NCBI RefSeq assembly: GCF_031656215.1
Contig: NZ_CP134228.1
Coordinates: 124,001 to 188,000, forward strand
Length of the DNA: 64,000 nucleotides
Origin: Mesorhizobium koreense
GTDB taxonomy: Bacteria > Pseudomonadota > Alphaproteobacteria > Rhizobiales > Rhizobiaceae
Direction: 5' to 3'
Of the stretch, positions 18,594 through 27,726 are shown piece after piece. Positions within the stretch are counted from its first letter, which is position 1, and every line of letters begins with the position of its first letter. A program made the position numbers and the translations under genes. The notes under the pieces were generated by a model. It did not search any database. It saw only the letters and a list, made by a program, of their open reading frames with translations, and was not told where the DNA came from.

Positions 18594-20098
18594 CCGACAG
18601 CCGGAGCCAGCACGTCGATCCCGGCGTAGAATTCGCGCACCGGCGCCAGCGCCTCGTGGCGAAGCGCGCGCGCCATGTAGTCGCGGATGCGCGGCAGGTG
18701 CTTCATATATTGGGGCTTGCCGTCGCGGTTGTTCAGGCGGACGAAAATACCGAGGATCTTGGAATTGCGTTGCGCAGCCATGATTGCATAAGCCTCCTCG
18801 AAGGCGGCCCGGTCGAATGCGCCGGCGGCGCTGCGCGCCCGGCAATAGGCGTCGAGGATCGCACGCTCCAGCACCGGCTCGACGGTGACACGCGCATCCA
18901 TCGCAAGCGACGCGACATCATAGGCGGAAGGCCCGATCAGTGCGTCCTGGAAGTCTATGATGCCGAGACGGTCGTGGCCTTTCCTGTCACCGCGCCAGAT
19001 CAGGTTGGGTGAATGGAAATCACGCAGGACGAGGCTCTTTTCCGCCCTCTTCAGCCGGTCGAAGACCGCATTCCACTGCCGCGCGAAGCGGTCGCGGATG
19101 TGGGCATCCGGAGTTCCCGTCATCTCAGGCAGATACCAATCGACGTAAAGTTCGACCTCGATCGTCATCGCGCCGTGGTCGTAATCGGGGATGCGGTAGC
19201 GGGAGCCCGGCACGATCTCGCATTCGTGCGGCCAGTCCACCGCATGGAGCCGAGCCAAAAGCTCGGCGGCCGCGATATAGCGTTCGGCGATCGGCCGGCC
19301 GGCCCCGTCGATCACGCCTTCGGAACCCAGATCCTCGATCAGCAGGATTCCCTGTCTTATATCCCGCGCGAAAATCTCGGGCGCCGCGATCCCCTGACCG
19401 CGCAGCGCATTGTCGATCGCCACGAAGGGCTTCACGTTCTCCGCCAGATGCGCGATCCGGCTGTAGGGCTTGCCGTCGCGCACCGGCGGCCCGTCGGGCC
19501 GCTGCGGCGCGTTCATCAGGATGACGCGCGGCTTGCCCTCGGCCGTCACGGTTTCGTATGCGCGCGTCGAGGCGTCGCCGAGCAGGAAGGCGCGGTGCCC
19601 ACCCGCCCAGTCCGTCTTCTCGATGAAATCGCCGATGACGAGAGAGCGGCCGATCCGCGCCAGCGCTTCCGGCGGCGCGGCGATGTCGGCGACGCGGCCC
19701 TCGCCTTCTTCATCCAGCCGGATGCGGATCACATCGTCCCCGATCAGGCCGCCTGCGCGCTCCGGCCATTCAACCAGGACGATCCCTTCCTCGCGCGCTT
19801 CGTCGAAGCCGAGTTCGAGGAGTTCGCCCGGATCGGAAAGCCGGTAGAGATCGAAATGCCTCACCGGGATACGGGCGTCGTAGGACTGGACGAGCGTGAA
19901 GGTCGGGCTCGGCACTTCCAGAGACTGGTCGCCGACGAGCGCGCGGATGATGGCGCGGGCGAGCGTCGTCTTACCGGCGCCGAGATCACCTTCGAGCGCA
20001 AGCACATCGCCCGGCTTCAGGACGGCGGCTATGTCCTCGCCGAGCAGCACCGTCCGGCTTTCGTCTGCAAGATGGCGTTGCAGGCTTCTTGCGCTCAT
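18590..20098 (-). CDS. TsaE-AmgK fusion: tRNA t6A ATPase joined to amino-sugar kinase
   Basis: A 502-residue two-domain protein. Residues about 1-150 are TsaE, the ATPase of the t6A37 tRNA-modification complex: P-loop GDLGAGKTTLAR at 37-48, then SPTFTLVQSY, FDLYRLSDP and VEWPERA. Residues about 165-500 are an aminoglycoside-phosphotransferase-fold kinase of the AmgK type: LRDFHSPNLIW in place of the usual HGDxxxxN loop, and IDFQDALIGPSAYDVASL, the metal-binding segment. AmgK phosphorylates MurNAc or GlcNAc at C1. The next gene is murU. The frame is continuous with no sign of error between domains. Rhizobial genomes often carry this fusion, but its logic is not explained. Confidence 0.9.
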   Translation of the reverse strand: MSARSLQRHLADESRTVLLGEDIAAVLKPGDVLALEGDLGAGKTTLARAIIRALVGDQSLEVPSPTFTLVQSYDARIPVRHFDLYRLSDPGELLELGFDEAREEGIVLVEWPERAGGLIGDDVIRIRLDEEGEGRVADIAAPPEALARIGRSLVIGDFIEKTDWAGGHRAFLLGDASTRAYETVTAEGKPRVILMNAPQRPDGPPVRDGKPYSRIAHLAENVKPFVAIDNALRGQGIAAPEIFARDIRQGILLIEDLGSEGVIDGAGRPIAERYIAAAELLARLHAVDWPHECEIVPGSRYRIPDYDHGAMTIEVELYVDWYLPEMTGTPDAHIRDRFARQWNAVFDRLKRAEKSLVLRDFHSPNLIWRGDRKGHDRLGIIDFQDALIGPSAYDVASLAMDARVTVEPVLERAILDAYCRARSAAGAFDRAAFEEAYAIMAAQRNSKILGIFVRLNNRDGKPQYMKHLPRIRDYMARALRHEALAPVREFYAGIDVLAPAVG

Positions 20099-20107
20099 CC
20101 CGAACGC

Positions 20108-22663
20108 TTATTCCGCCGCCGTGCGGAAGCTTTCGGGCACGAGCGGAAAGCGGCATGTCACCGTCGTCCCCTGTCCCGGCCGGGAATCGATCCCAACCGT
20201 CCCGTTATGCAACTCGACGAAGCTTTTCACAATGGAAAGGCCGAGACCGGCACCGCGCCTGCGCCCGCCGTTCGGTCGCGGTTCGAAACGGCTGAAGACG
20301 CTGTCGACGATCTCCGGCGCGATGCCGGGTCCGTCGTCATGCACCGAAAAGACGATCGCCTCGCCTTCCTTGCGGCAGGAAAGCTCGATGGTGCTTTTCT
20401 CGGGCGCATAGTTCGCGGCGTTGGCGAGCAGGTTGAACAGGATCTGGCGAACGCGGTTGCCGTCGGCATGGAAGCTCGCCGGCGCGCCGTGCGTGTCGAT
20501 CTTCAGCCTGATCGCATGTTCGCGCAGCCGCCCCCCGATCAACTCGGCGGCATCCTCCACGATGCGGCGCACGGGCACTTCGGCGATATCGAGTTCCATG
20601 ATCCCGGCATCGACCGTTGCCAGATCGAGAATGTCGTTGACGATCGTCAGCAGGACCGAAGACGAAGAGGAGATATGATCGACATAATCCCGCTGGCGGG
20701 GATTGAGCGGCCCGGTGGAGCCCTGCGTCAAAAGCTCGGTGAAGCCGATGATGTTGGTCAGCGGCGAGCGCAATTCGTAGTTCACGTGCTGGACGAAGTC
20801 GTTCTTCAACTGGTCCGCCTTCTCGAGCGCCTCGTTCTTGTCCTTCAAAGCGCGCTCTACATTCACCGTATCGGTCACATCCACGAAGGTCATCATAACC
20901 TGCCCGTTGGGCAGATGGATAACGGCGTAGCTCAGGATCGTGCCGTTTGTGAGTTCGGACTGGCCGTGCCGGTCACGCCTCTCATCGTCGAAGCCGGTCG
21001 CCAGCGCGACGAAATCGCCCCACGGGCTCGCCTGCGCCATGGCCTCGCAGCGCTTCCTGATCTCGGAAATATGCGTCTTTTGCGTGACGAAATCGTCAGG
21101 CAGGCCCCAGAGCCGCGAGAAGGCGGGATTGGAAAGCCTGACCTTGCCGTCGGGTCCGAAGACGGCGACGCCCTCGGCGAGATTGTCGAGCGTTTCGCCT
21201 TGGACGCGGATCGCCGTGTTGTAGCGGCTCTCCAGATCGATGCGCTCGGTCAGGTTCTCGAAGATCCAGGTGACGCCGCCCTTGGGCTGCGGATTGGCGA
21301 CGACGCGTATCGTTCGGCCGTCCGGCAGATGCCACCAATGCTCGGATGATTCCACCGAGCGGTAAGCGGCCAGGATGGTTTCCTTCCAGCGGCGCCATTC
21401 CGGCTGCTCGGCGAGCTTGCCTTCGGCACGCAGGCGATCGAGCAGGAAGGCATTGTCGGGGGCGCTGTTCAGGAAGGAAGCGTCGAGGCCCCACAATTTC
21501 TGAAAGGCCTGGTTGAAGAAACGCAGCTTCTGTTCCGTGTCGAAGATGGCGACGGCTGTCGTAAGCTGGTCCAGCGTATCGGAATGGCCACGGAGCGTGT
21601 GCTCGTATTCAGCGCGGACCGCCTCGATCTCGCTGCGGTCGGCGGCAAGTCCAGCCGCGCCCGCCTTTCCGGCATATTCGGTGACGGCGAACAGCTTGCG
21701 GTCGCCACGGACGACGGCCGAAAGCGTCTGCGCGAAAACGGGATGGGCAAGATGGTTCAAATGCATGGTCTCGCGCGCCTGGGTACCGAGCATCTCGCGG
21801 CCTTCCTGGATGGCGGCAGCCGGATCGGACGCTTCGACGGTTTCGGCATAGGCGCGATTGACCCATTTGAGCTTGCCGTCCGGCGCACGCAGCCAAAGCG
21901 GCATCGGCAGGGCTTCGACCAGGCCTATGAAGGTCTCGTGGTCAGCCAGCAATTGCTGATGGTCGAGCTTCAGCCGCGCGTGCTCGGCCTGCGCCTGGGA
22001 CAGCGAGTTGAAGCGGACGATGACGTGGCTGCCAGGCCGGCGTCCGCGGACTTCGAGCAGCGTGCCGCCCTGCGTCTCGACGACGAGGTCGAACGGGGTC
22101 GATGCTTCGCGCAACTCTGCGATCGCGTTTTCCAACCGCGTCGCGGAGCGGGGAGCGAGCCAGCGGCCGAAGGCCAGAAAGGCACTCCGCTCCTCTGGTG
22201 CGCCCGAATTGCCCGGCAGTGCGCCGATCAGGTCGGGTTTCTTCGCCGCGCCGCCCCATGCGACGATACGCTGATCCTTCAGGTTGAGAAGGGCTTCGCT
22301 CCTCTGGAGCAAGGCGTTCAATTCCGCGATCCTGCCGCGCAGCGTCTGGTTCTCCTCGGCGATGCGCGCCCGCTCCCGGATCAGCCAGATCGCGGAAAGG
22401 AAGGCGGAGCCCATGATGCCGAGGACGACGGCCACCTGGATGACGTCGACCGTGCTGGCGGGGATCATTCTCAAGAGTACGGAAGGATTGTCGCCCGAGG
22501 TTTGCGCCAAAGCGCCGCCTGCCGCGGCGAATGACAAGGCAGCGGCCGAAACGACCGTGCCGGCCCACGGCCGAAACCGCCGATGGGACCGCACCACCCC
22601 TTCGGAATCGCTCCGGCTGCCGACGCCGGCTTCTCCCGCCAATGGCGGGCATTCCCCTGGCAT
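20108..22663 (-). CDS. divL: DivL-type PAS sensor (tyrosine) kinase-like protein
   Basis: An 851-residue membrane sensor with hydrophobic segments near residues 34-54 and 70-95, several PAS domains (about 245-600), and a histidine-kinase core. The phosphoacceptor box reads HVNYELRSPL: tyrosine (codon 20777-20779) replaces the conserved histidine, the hallmark of DivL, which controls CckA and hence CtrA activity in the alphaproteobacterial cell cycle. The ATPase part is intact (FNLLANAANYAPE, DDGPGI, RRRGAGLGLSIVKS). The ATG at 22663 has GGAGAGGA upstream; a GTG at 22729 would add 22 residues. It ends nine bases before tsaE-amgK. Confidence 0.87.
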   Translation of the reverse strand: MPGECPPLAGEAGVGSRSDSEGVVRSHRRFRPWAGTVVSAAALSFAAAGGALAQTSGDNPSVLLRMIPASTVDVIQVAVVLGIMGSAFLSAIWLIRERARIAEENQTLRGRIAELNALLQRSEALLNLKDQRIVAWGGAAKKPDLIGALPGNSGAPEERSAFLAFGRWLAPRSATRLENAIAELREASTPFDLVVETQGGTLLEVRGRRPGSHVIVRFNSLSQAQAEHARLKLDHQQLLADHETFIGLVEALPMPLWLRAPDGKLKWVNRAYAETVEASDPAAAIQEGREMLGTQARETMHLNHLAHPVFAQTLSAVVRGDRKLFAVTEYAGKAGAAGLAADRSEIEAVRAEYEHTLRGHSDTLDQLTTAVAIFDTEQKLRFFNQAFQKLWGLDASFLNSAPDNAFLLDRLRAEGKLAEQPEWRRWKETILAAYRSVESSEHWWHLPDGRTIRVVANPQPKGGVTWIFENLTERIDLESRYNTAIRVQGETLDNLAEGVAVFGPDGKVRLSNPAFSRLWGLPDDFVTQKTHISEIRKRCEAMAQASPWGDFVALATGFDDERRDRHGQSELTNGTILSYAVIHLPNGQVMMTFVDVTDTVNVERALKDKNEALEKADQLKNDFVQHVNYELRSPLTNIIGFTELLTQGSTGPLNPRQRDYVDHISSSSSVLLTIVNDILDLATVDAGIMELDIAEVPVRRIVEDAAELIGGRLREHAIRLKIDTHGAPASFHADGNRVRQILFNLLANAANYAPEKSTIELSCRKEGEAIVFSVHDDGPGIAPEIVDSVFSRFEPRPNGGRRRGAGLGLSIVKSFVELHNGTVGIDSRPGQGTTVTCRFPLVPESFRTAAE

Positions 22664-22790
22664 GCCTTGTTCCTCTCCGCCGCCTGAAAATCCAAGACCG
22701 CCCGCAAACGCACGCCTGTTCCCCGTCACAGGCGCATCGCGAATCAGTCGAGAATAGCCCCGAGGCGAATCGGCGTGAAGAAGGACGGCG

Positions 22791-22829
22791 ACAAAAATAA
22801 TGCCGGGCGAAATGTCAACCGCCCGGCAT
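22791..22829 (-). terminator. Terminator after ahcY
   Basis: Read on the minus strand, the stem TGCCGGGCG / CGCCCGGCA with a 10-base loop is followed by TTATTTTTG, about 30 bases after the ahcY stop. Confidence 0.8.
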
Positions 22830-22857
22830 CAACATCTAGTATTATTTTTACGCAGAA

Positions 22858-24258
22858 TCAGTATCTGTAGTGTTCCGGCTTAAACGGGCCCTGCGGCGTG
22901 ACGCCGATATAGGCGGCCTGCTCGGCGGAAAGCTCGGTAAGATGCACGGCTAGCTTGTCGAGATGCAGCCGTGCGACCTTCTCGTCCAGATGCTTCGGCA
23001 GGACGTAGACCTCCTTCTTGTAGCTGCCGGCCTTGGTCCACAGCTCGATCTGGGCAAGCACCTGGTTGGTGAAGGAGGCGGACATGACAAAGCTCGGATG
23101 GCCGGTCGCATTGCCGAGATTGAGCAGGCGCCCTTCCGACAGAAGGATCATGCGCTTGCCGTCGGCGAATTCGATCATGTCGACCTGCGGCTTGATGTTG
23201 GTCCATTTCAGGTTGCGCAGCGCCGCCACCTGGATCTCGTTGTCGAAGTGCCCGATATTGCCGACGATGACCATGTCCTTCATCGCGCGCATATGGTCGA
23301 GGGTGACGACATCCTTGTTGCCGGTGGCGCTGATGATGATATCGGCGGTCGGCGCGGCATCATCGAGCGTGACCACCTCGAACCCGTCCATCGCCGCCTG
23401 AAGCGCGCAGATGGGGTCGGCCTCGGTGACCCTGACGCGAGCGCCGGCGCCGCGCAGCGACGCCGCCGAACCCTTGCCGACATCACCGTAGCCGCAGACG
23501 ACGGCAACCTTGCCGGCCATCATGACGTCGGTGGCGCGGCGGATGCCGTCGACGAGCGATTCCTTGCAGCCGTATTTGTTGTCGAATTTCGACTTGGTGA
23601 CGCTGTCATTGACGTTGATGGCGGGGAAGGCGAGCAGGCCGCGCTTCTGGAGCTGGTAGAGCCGGTTGACGCCCGTCGTCGTCTCCTCGGTCACGCCGCG
23701 GATGGCATCGCGGGTCCTGGTGAAGAAGCCCGGCGTCTCGGCCATGCGCTTCTTGATCTGGGCGAAGAGGACCTCCTCTTCCTCGCTGCCCGGCTTGGAC
23801 AGGACGTCCTCGCCGGCTTCGGCACGCGAGCCGATCAGGATGTACATGGTGGCATCGCCGCCGTCGTCGAGGATCATGTTGGTTGGCTGGCCATCCTCCC
23901 ACTGGAAGATGCGGTCGGTGTAGGACCAGTATTCCGGAAGCGTCTCGCCCTTGACGGCGAAGACCGGCGTGCCGCTCTCCGCGATCGCCGCGGCGGCATG
24001 ATCCTGCGTGGAGAAGATATTGCAGGAGGCCCAGCGCACATCGGCGCCGAGCGCCTTCAGCGTCTCGATCAGAACGGCCGTCTGGATGGTCATGTGGAGC
24101 GAGCCGGAGATGCGCGCGCCCTTCAGCGGCTTGGTCTCGCCGAATTCCCCGCGACAGGCCATCAGGCCCGGCATCTCGGTCTCGGCGATCTCGATCTCCT
24201 TGCGGCCCCAATCGGCGAGAGCGATATCCTTAACGAAATAATCCTTGGCGCGCGCCAT
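22858..24258 (-). CDS. ahcY: Adenosylhomocysteinase
   Basis: AhcY hydrolyses S-adenosylhomocysteine to adenosine and homocysteine, removing the inhibitor made by methyltransferases. The 466 residues are full length for the bacterial form. They include the [12 protein letters not shown] and [17 protein letters not shown] substrate regions, the NAD-binding loop [13 protein letters not shown], and the C-terminal KPEHYRY end that contributes to the partner's NAD site. The ATG at 24258 has AGGAG upstream and gives the standard N-terminus [12 protein letters not shown]; an in-frame ATG at 24315 is not supported. Confidence 0.97.
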   Translation of the reverse strand: MARAKDYFVKDIALADWGRKEIEIAETEMPGLMACRGEFGETKPLKGARISGSLHMTIQTAVLIETLKALGADVRWASCNIFSTQDHAAAAIAESGTPVFAVKGETLPEYWSYTDRIFQWEDGQPTNMILDDGGDATMYILIGSRAEAGEDVLSKPGSEEEEVLFAQIKKRMAETPGFFTRTRDAIRGVTEETTTGVNRLYQLQKRGLLAFPAINVNDSVTKSKFDNKYGCKESLVDGIRRATDVMMAGKVAVVCGYGDVGKGSAASLRGAGARVRVTEADPICALQAAMDGFEVVTLDDAAPTADIIISATGNKDVVTLDHMRAMKDMVIVGNIGHFDNEIQVAALRNLKWTNIKPQVDMIEFADGKRMILLSEGRLLNLGNATGHPSFVMSASFTNQVLAQIELWTKAGSYKKEVYVLPKHLDEKVARLHLDKLAVHLTELSAEQAAYIGVTPQGPFKPEHYRY

Positions 24259-24359
24259 CCTGAAATCTCCTATTCGCAGACAGGGAAAGCCCCGCCGGAA
24301 GCGGCAGGGGGTCAATATTCGGCGGTCTGCGTACCAGATCGGGCCGGTTGCGACAATAG

Positions 24360-24381
24360 GATATAAGGAAATCTTTATCTC
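24360..24381. promoter_or_regulatory. Candidate operator upstream of ahcY
   Basis: An imperfect AT-rich palindrome, GATATAAGGA-AA-TCTTTATCTC, lies about 100 bases upstream of the ahcY start. It resembles the ATAAAGA/TCTTTAT boxes I associate with methionine-cycle (ArsR-type) regulators in alphaproteobacteria. The match is by eye and from memory. Confidence 0.35.
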
Positions 24382-24492
24382 TGCATATCGCAGCAGGAAT
24401 AGATGGAGGTCCCATAAAAGCAGTCAGGCTCAGGCGAAAGGCACAGGAGCGCAGTCGGACGCCGGTTGCAGCCCGGCCTCACGGTTGGTTTC

Positions 24493-24795
24493 TCAGATCT
24501 CTTCGCCGAAGCGGCTTTCGATCAATTCCGCCAGCGCATCCATCACGGTGGTGGCGTCCCTCCCCGTGGCGGTGACGCGGATGCAGCATCCGGGGCTCGC
24601 GGCAAGCATCATCAGGCCCATGATCGAGGTGCCGCCGACCTTGTTGCCGTCCTTCTCCACCGTCACCTCGGCGTCGTAGCCGCCGACGACCTGCACGAAT
24701 TTGGCGGAAGCGCGGGCATGCAGGCCGCGCTGGTTGACGATCGCAAATTCGCGGGTGACCGCGCCGTCCTTGAGATCGCCGGCCTCGCCCGTCAT
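24493..24795 (-). CDS. HPr-family phosphocarrier protein
   Basis: A 100-residue HPr with about 12 extra N-terminal residues. The phosphorylated histidine is H26 in QRGLHARASAKF and the regulatory serine is S57 in GGTSIMGLMML, the site an HPr kinase would use. It belongs to the incomplete, regulatory PTS of rhizobia rather than a sugar-transporting one. The start overlaps the EIIA stop by four bases; hprK is two genes upstream. Confidence 0.95.
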   Translation of the reverse strand: MTGEAGDLKDGAVTREFAIVNQRGLHARASAKFVQVVGGYDAEVTVEKDGNKVGGTSIMGLMMLAASPGCCIRVTATGRDATTVMDALAELIESRFGEEI

Positions 24796-25193
24796 TTTCC
24801 GCTCAGGAACTTGCTGGCGACGTTGATATATTTGCGGCCCGCCGCCTGGGCCTCTTCCAGCGCGGTGGCCATGTCGTTGTTGACACGGATGCTGGAAAGC
24901 TTGATCAGCATCGGCAGGTTGACGCCGGCGATCACCTCCACGCGGCCCGAATCCATGACCGAGATGGCGAGGTTGGAGGGCGTGCCGCCGAACATGTCGG
25001 TCAGGATGATGACGCCGGAGCCCGTATCGCAGCGTTTCACTTCGTCGACGATGTCCCGTCGTCGCTGCTCCATGTCGTCTTCGGCGCCGATGGAAACGGT
25101 CCCGAACTGCTGCTGCGCGCCGACGACGTGCTCGACGGCATTGCGGAACTCATCGGCCAAACGACCGTGCGTAACGAGCACGATACCGATCAT
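24792..25193 (-). CDS. PTS EIIA component, mannose family
   Basis: A 133-residue EIIA-Man domain protein. The phosphorylatable histidine is H9 in IVLVTHGRLADE, and ILTDMFGGTPSNLA is the conserved active-site loop. No permease partner (EIIB, C or D) is encoded nearby, so a regulatory role is inferred, as proposed for Sinorhizobium EIIA-Man (ManX). The ATG at 25193 was chosen because the conserved strand begins immediately after it; the frame extends nine codons further. Confidence 0.93.
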   Translation of the reverse strand: MIGIVLVTHGRLADEFRNAVEHVVGAQQQFGTVSIGAEDDMEQRRRDIVDEVKRCDTGSGVIILTDMFGGTPSNLAISVMDSGRVEVIAGVNLPMLIKLSSIRVNNDMATALEEAQAAGRKYINVASKFLSGK

Positions 25194-25404
25194 GCAGTGC
25201 TGGCTCCCGGCATGCCCCATTTCGGGTGCTTCGTATCGACCGCAACCCTGACAGGGCCAAACGGCAAGTGCGCCATCTTGTCAATGCGCCTTCCGTTTAC
25301 AAGCCCCAATCTTGAACGAATGCAACCATTTTGCCGCAGCTTTATGCCGCCGGCGCGGGAATCGGCCGGAATTCCATCCGCCTCGGCAAGTTGACGTAAC
25401 GGCA

Positions 25405-25833
25405 TTATCCATCCGCCAGTTTTTGCAGGATCGCGAGGCCGGGCCCGGCGATTTCATGCTTGGGCAGTTCAAGACAGGGAATGCGGCAGCCTTCCAGGAC
25501 GACAATCGCCCCGCTGGAATAACGCGGCGCTGCGTCACGCTCCACGAGGTTGACGACCAGGTCGACGATCATCTTCGGCTCGAACGCCGTTCGACCGGGG
25601 CCTATCCCGCGGAATTCCGCCAATCCGGCAATATTTTCCGGGACGGTGCAGACGAGCCGGCCGCCATGCGCCTGAAGGAGAACCTGGTCGTCAGCCACGA
25701 GCCTGGCGAACCTGTTTCGGGCCCGGCACATCTCGATCAGGGAAAGGGCGAGCGTCGTCTTGCCGGTACCCGAGCGCCCCCGGACGAGCACGCCCTTGTC
25801 ACCGAGTATGAACGCCGTGCCATGAAAATTCAT
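25405..25833 (-). CDS. hprK: Short HPr kinase/phosphorylase
   Basis: A 142-residue protein matching only the catalytic C-terminal half of HprK. The P-loop is [14 protein letters not shown] at about residues 19-32; FARLVADDQVLL and the later PENIAGLAEFRGIGPGR (HprK signature region) are present. The N-terminal domain of Firmicutes HprK is missing, as is usual in Hyphomicrobiales. It should phosphorylate and dephosphorylate the serine of the HPr encoded nearby. It starts 7 bases after chvG, so it is likely cotranscribed with chvGI; a 211-base gap without visible features precedes the EIIA gene. Confidence 0.92.
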   Translation of the reverse strand: MNFHGTAFILGDKGVLVRGRSGTGKTTLALSLIEMCRARNRFARLVADDQVLLQAHGGRLVCTVPENIAGLAEFRGIGPGRTAFEPKMIVDLVVNLVERDAAPRYSSGAIVVLEGCRIPCLELPKHEIAGPGLAILQKLADG

Positions 25834-25840
25834 GGGATTC

Positions 25841-27619
25841 TCAGGCCGGCAGCGTCATGATGAAGCGTGCGCCACGGATATCGCCCGGCTTGGTGCCGAC
25901 GATGTTCTCCGCGTCGAGCGTGCCGCCATGCGCCTCCATGATCTGCCGGCTGATCGACAGGCCGAGGCCCGAATTCTGGCCGAAGGCCTCGTTCGAGGGG
26001 CGGTCGGTATAGAAACGCTCGAAAATCCGGTCGATGCGTTCGGCGCGGATGCCTGGACCGTTGTCCTCGACCGTCACGATGGCGTGGCGAGGAGAGCGCG
26101 AGAGCGTCACGACGATGCGGCCGCCCTCCTCCGGCACGAAGGAGCGGGCGTTTTCGATCAGGTTGGTGACGACCTGCCCGATCCTCAGATCGTGGCCCTG
26201 GACAACGTAATCCTTTTCTCCGTGCGGCGGCTTCTCCACGTTGAATTCCACCGTCACCTGCCGGCGGTTCTTGCGCACTTCGCGCGCCGCCATCACAAGG
26301 TCGCCGATCAGTTTCTTCAGGTCGACGCGGCCGGAATATTCGCGCGCGAGTTCCGCGTCGAGGCGCGAGGCATCCGAGATGTCGGTGATCAGGCGGTCGA
26401 GTCGGCGCACATCGTGCTGGATGACGTCCAGAAGCCGCTTGCGCGATTCCTCGGTCTTGGCGATCGGCAAGGTCTCGACGGCGCTACGCAGCGAGGTCAG
26501 CGGGTTCTTCAGTTCGTGACTGACATCGGCGGCGAAGCTCTCGATCGCCTCGATGCGGGCGTAGAGCGCATTCGTCATCTCACGCAGCGCGACCGACAGA
26601 TTGCCGATCTCGTCCTGTCTCGAGGAGAAATCCGGAATCTCCTCGCGGCTTTTCACGCCGCGCTTGACGCGAACGGCGGCCGCGGAAAGGCGCCGCAGCG
26701 GATTGGCGATGGTGGAGGCCAGGAGCAGCGACAGGATCGCGGTGACCAGCGCGGCCACGCCGAAGACGCGGAAGATGGCGCGGCGCTCCGAGGTGACGAT
26801 GTTGTCGATGTCGCCGCCCTGAGTGGAGAGCATCAGCACGCCGAGAACGGCCCGGAAGCGCTGGACGGGCACCGCCACCGAAACGATCAGATCACCCTTC
26901 TCGCTCACCCTGACCACGGTGGCGGGGCTGCCGGTCAGCGCCGTCATCACCTCGGGATAGGCGGAACCGTTGCCGCCCGGCTGCTCATGGTAGACGGGCA
27001 GGTCGCGCCGGCGGAAAAGACCGATGATGCTCTTCTCCAGCCGCTCGAACAGGTTCGGCTCTTCCTCCTCGATCGGCGGCAGATCGTAGCGCAGGATCTG
27101 CCCCCTCGAATAAAGCCGCTGCGAATCCAGCAGGAGATTGGCGTCGCGGTCGTAGATGCGCGCGCGGGTCCGCGTCGGCGAAATCAGCCGTCTGAGCAGA
27201 GGGGCGACGATCTCCGGATTGATCGGGAAATCCAGATTGTCGAGCTGGTCGGAACCCGGCTCGATGCTCTGGCCGGCCTGCAATTCCAGGAGCTTCTCCG
27301 GATCGATGCGGATCGCATCCGTCTCCACGGTGGCGGAAGAGGCGATGGCGCCGGCTATGATCTCGCCCTGCGTCATCAGGCTTTCCTCACGCGCGTCGAT
27401 CAGCCCGTCGCGGAACTGGTTGAGATAGAGGATGCCGACGACGAGCACGATCAGCGCCGCCATGTTGAGAAACAGGATGCGCCGCGTCAGGCTTGAAAAC
27501 AGATAGTGGCCGAGCACCCAGTTCAGCCGCTTGCGCAGCCGCGCGAAGAATCCCGCCGCCTTCCGCTTTTTCGGAGCGGCCCGTTCGGTGAGCGGGATAT
27601 CGCCGGTTTCTGCCACCAT
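25841..27619 (-). CDS. chvG: Sensor histidine kinase ChvG (ExoS)
   Basis: The membrane sensor of the ChvG/ChvI system, which controls acid response, cell envelope and host interaction in rhizobia and Brucella. In 592 residues there is an N-terminal charged segment, a transmembrane helix at about 47-70, a periplasmic sensor domain to about 275, a second helix (FGVAALVTAILSLLLAS), HAMP (about 300-355), the dimerisation box VSHELKNPLTSL, and the ATPase (NLIENARSF, DNGPGI, NSGLGLSISRQI). It is followed by hprK. Confidence 0.95.
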   Translation of the reverse strand: MVAETGDIPLTERAAPKKRKAAGFFARLRKRLNWVLGHYLFSSLTRRILFLNMAALIVLVVGILYLNQFRDGLIDAREESLMTQGEIIAGAIASSATVETDAIRIDPEKLLELQAGQSIEPGSDQLDNLDFPINPEIVAPLLRRLISPTRTRARIYDRDANLLLDSQRLYSRGQILRYDLPPIEEEEPNLFERLEKSIIGLFRRRDLPVYHEQPGGNGSAYPEVMTALTGSPATVVRVSEKGDLIVSVAVPVQRFRAVLGVLMLSTQGGDIDNIVTSERRAIFRVFGVAALVTAILSLLLASTIANPLRRLSAAAVRVKRGVKSREEIPDFSSRQDEIGNLSVALREMTNALYARIEAIESFAADVSHELKNPLTSLRSAVETLPIAKTEESRKRLLDVIQHDVRRLDRLITDISDASRLDAELAREYSGRVDLKKLIGDLVMAAREVRKNRRQVTVEFNVEKPPHGEKDYVVQGHDLRIGQVVTNLIENARSFVPEEGGRIVVTLSRSPRHAIVTVEDNGPGIRAERIDRIFERFYTDRPSNEAFGQNSGLGLSISRQIMEAHGGTLDAENIVGTKPGDIRGARFIMTLPA

Positions 27620-27726
27620 GGCCGGATTTTAGAGCAACAGGGGCCAGATGGGAACGCGACAGGTTCGCGGCATATTCGAAGACATCGAGCCGCATGCGGC
27701 TTTCCGCGGCATGGCGGCCCCGCCGG

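Noticed and set aside
19013-21349. A 778-codon open frame on the plus strand
   Set aside because: It runs antisense across tsaE-amgK and divL, both with clear domains; it shows no recognisable motif.
24259-24492. A SAM/SAH riboswitch in the ahcY leader
   Set aside because: No recognisable conserved core of a SAM or SAH riboswitch could be read; only an imperfect operator-like palindrome is visible.
25405-25833. HprK as a truncated pseudogene
   Set aside because: The short form with an intact P-loop and signature region is normal in Hyphomicrobiales, and it sits in a conserved operon with its HPr substrate.
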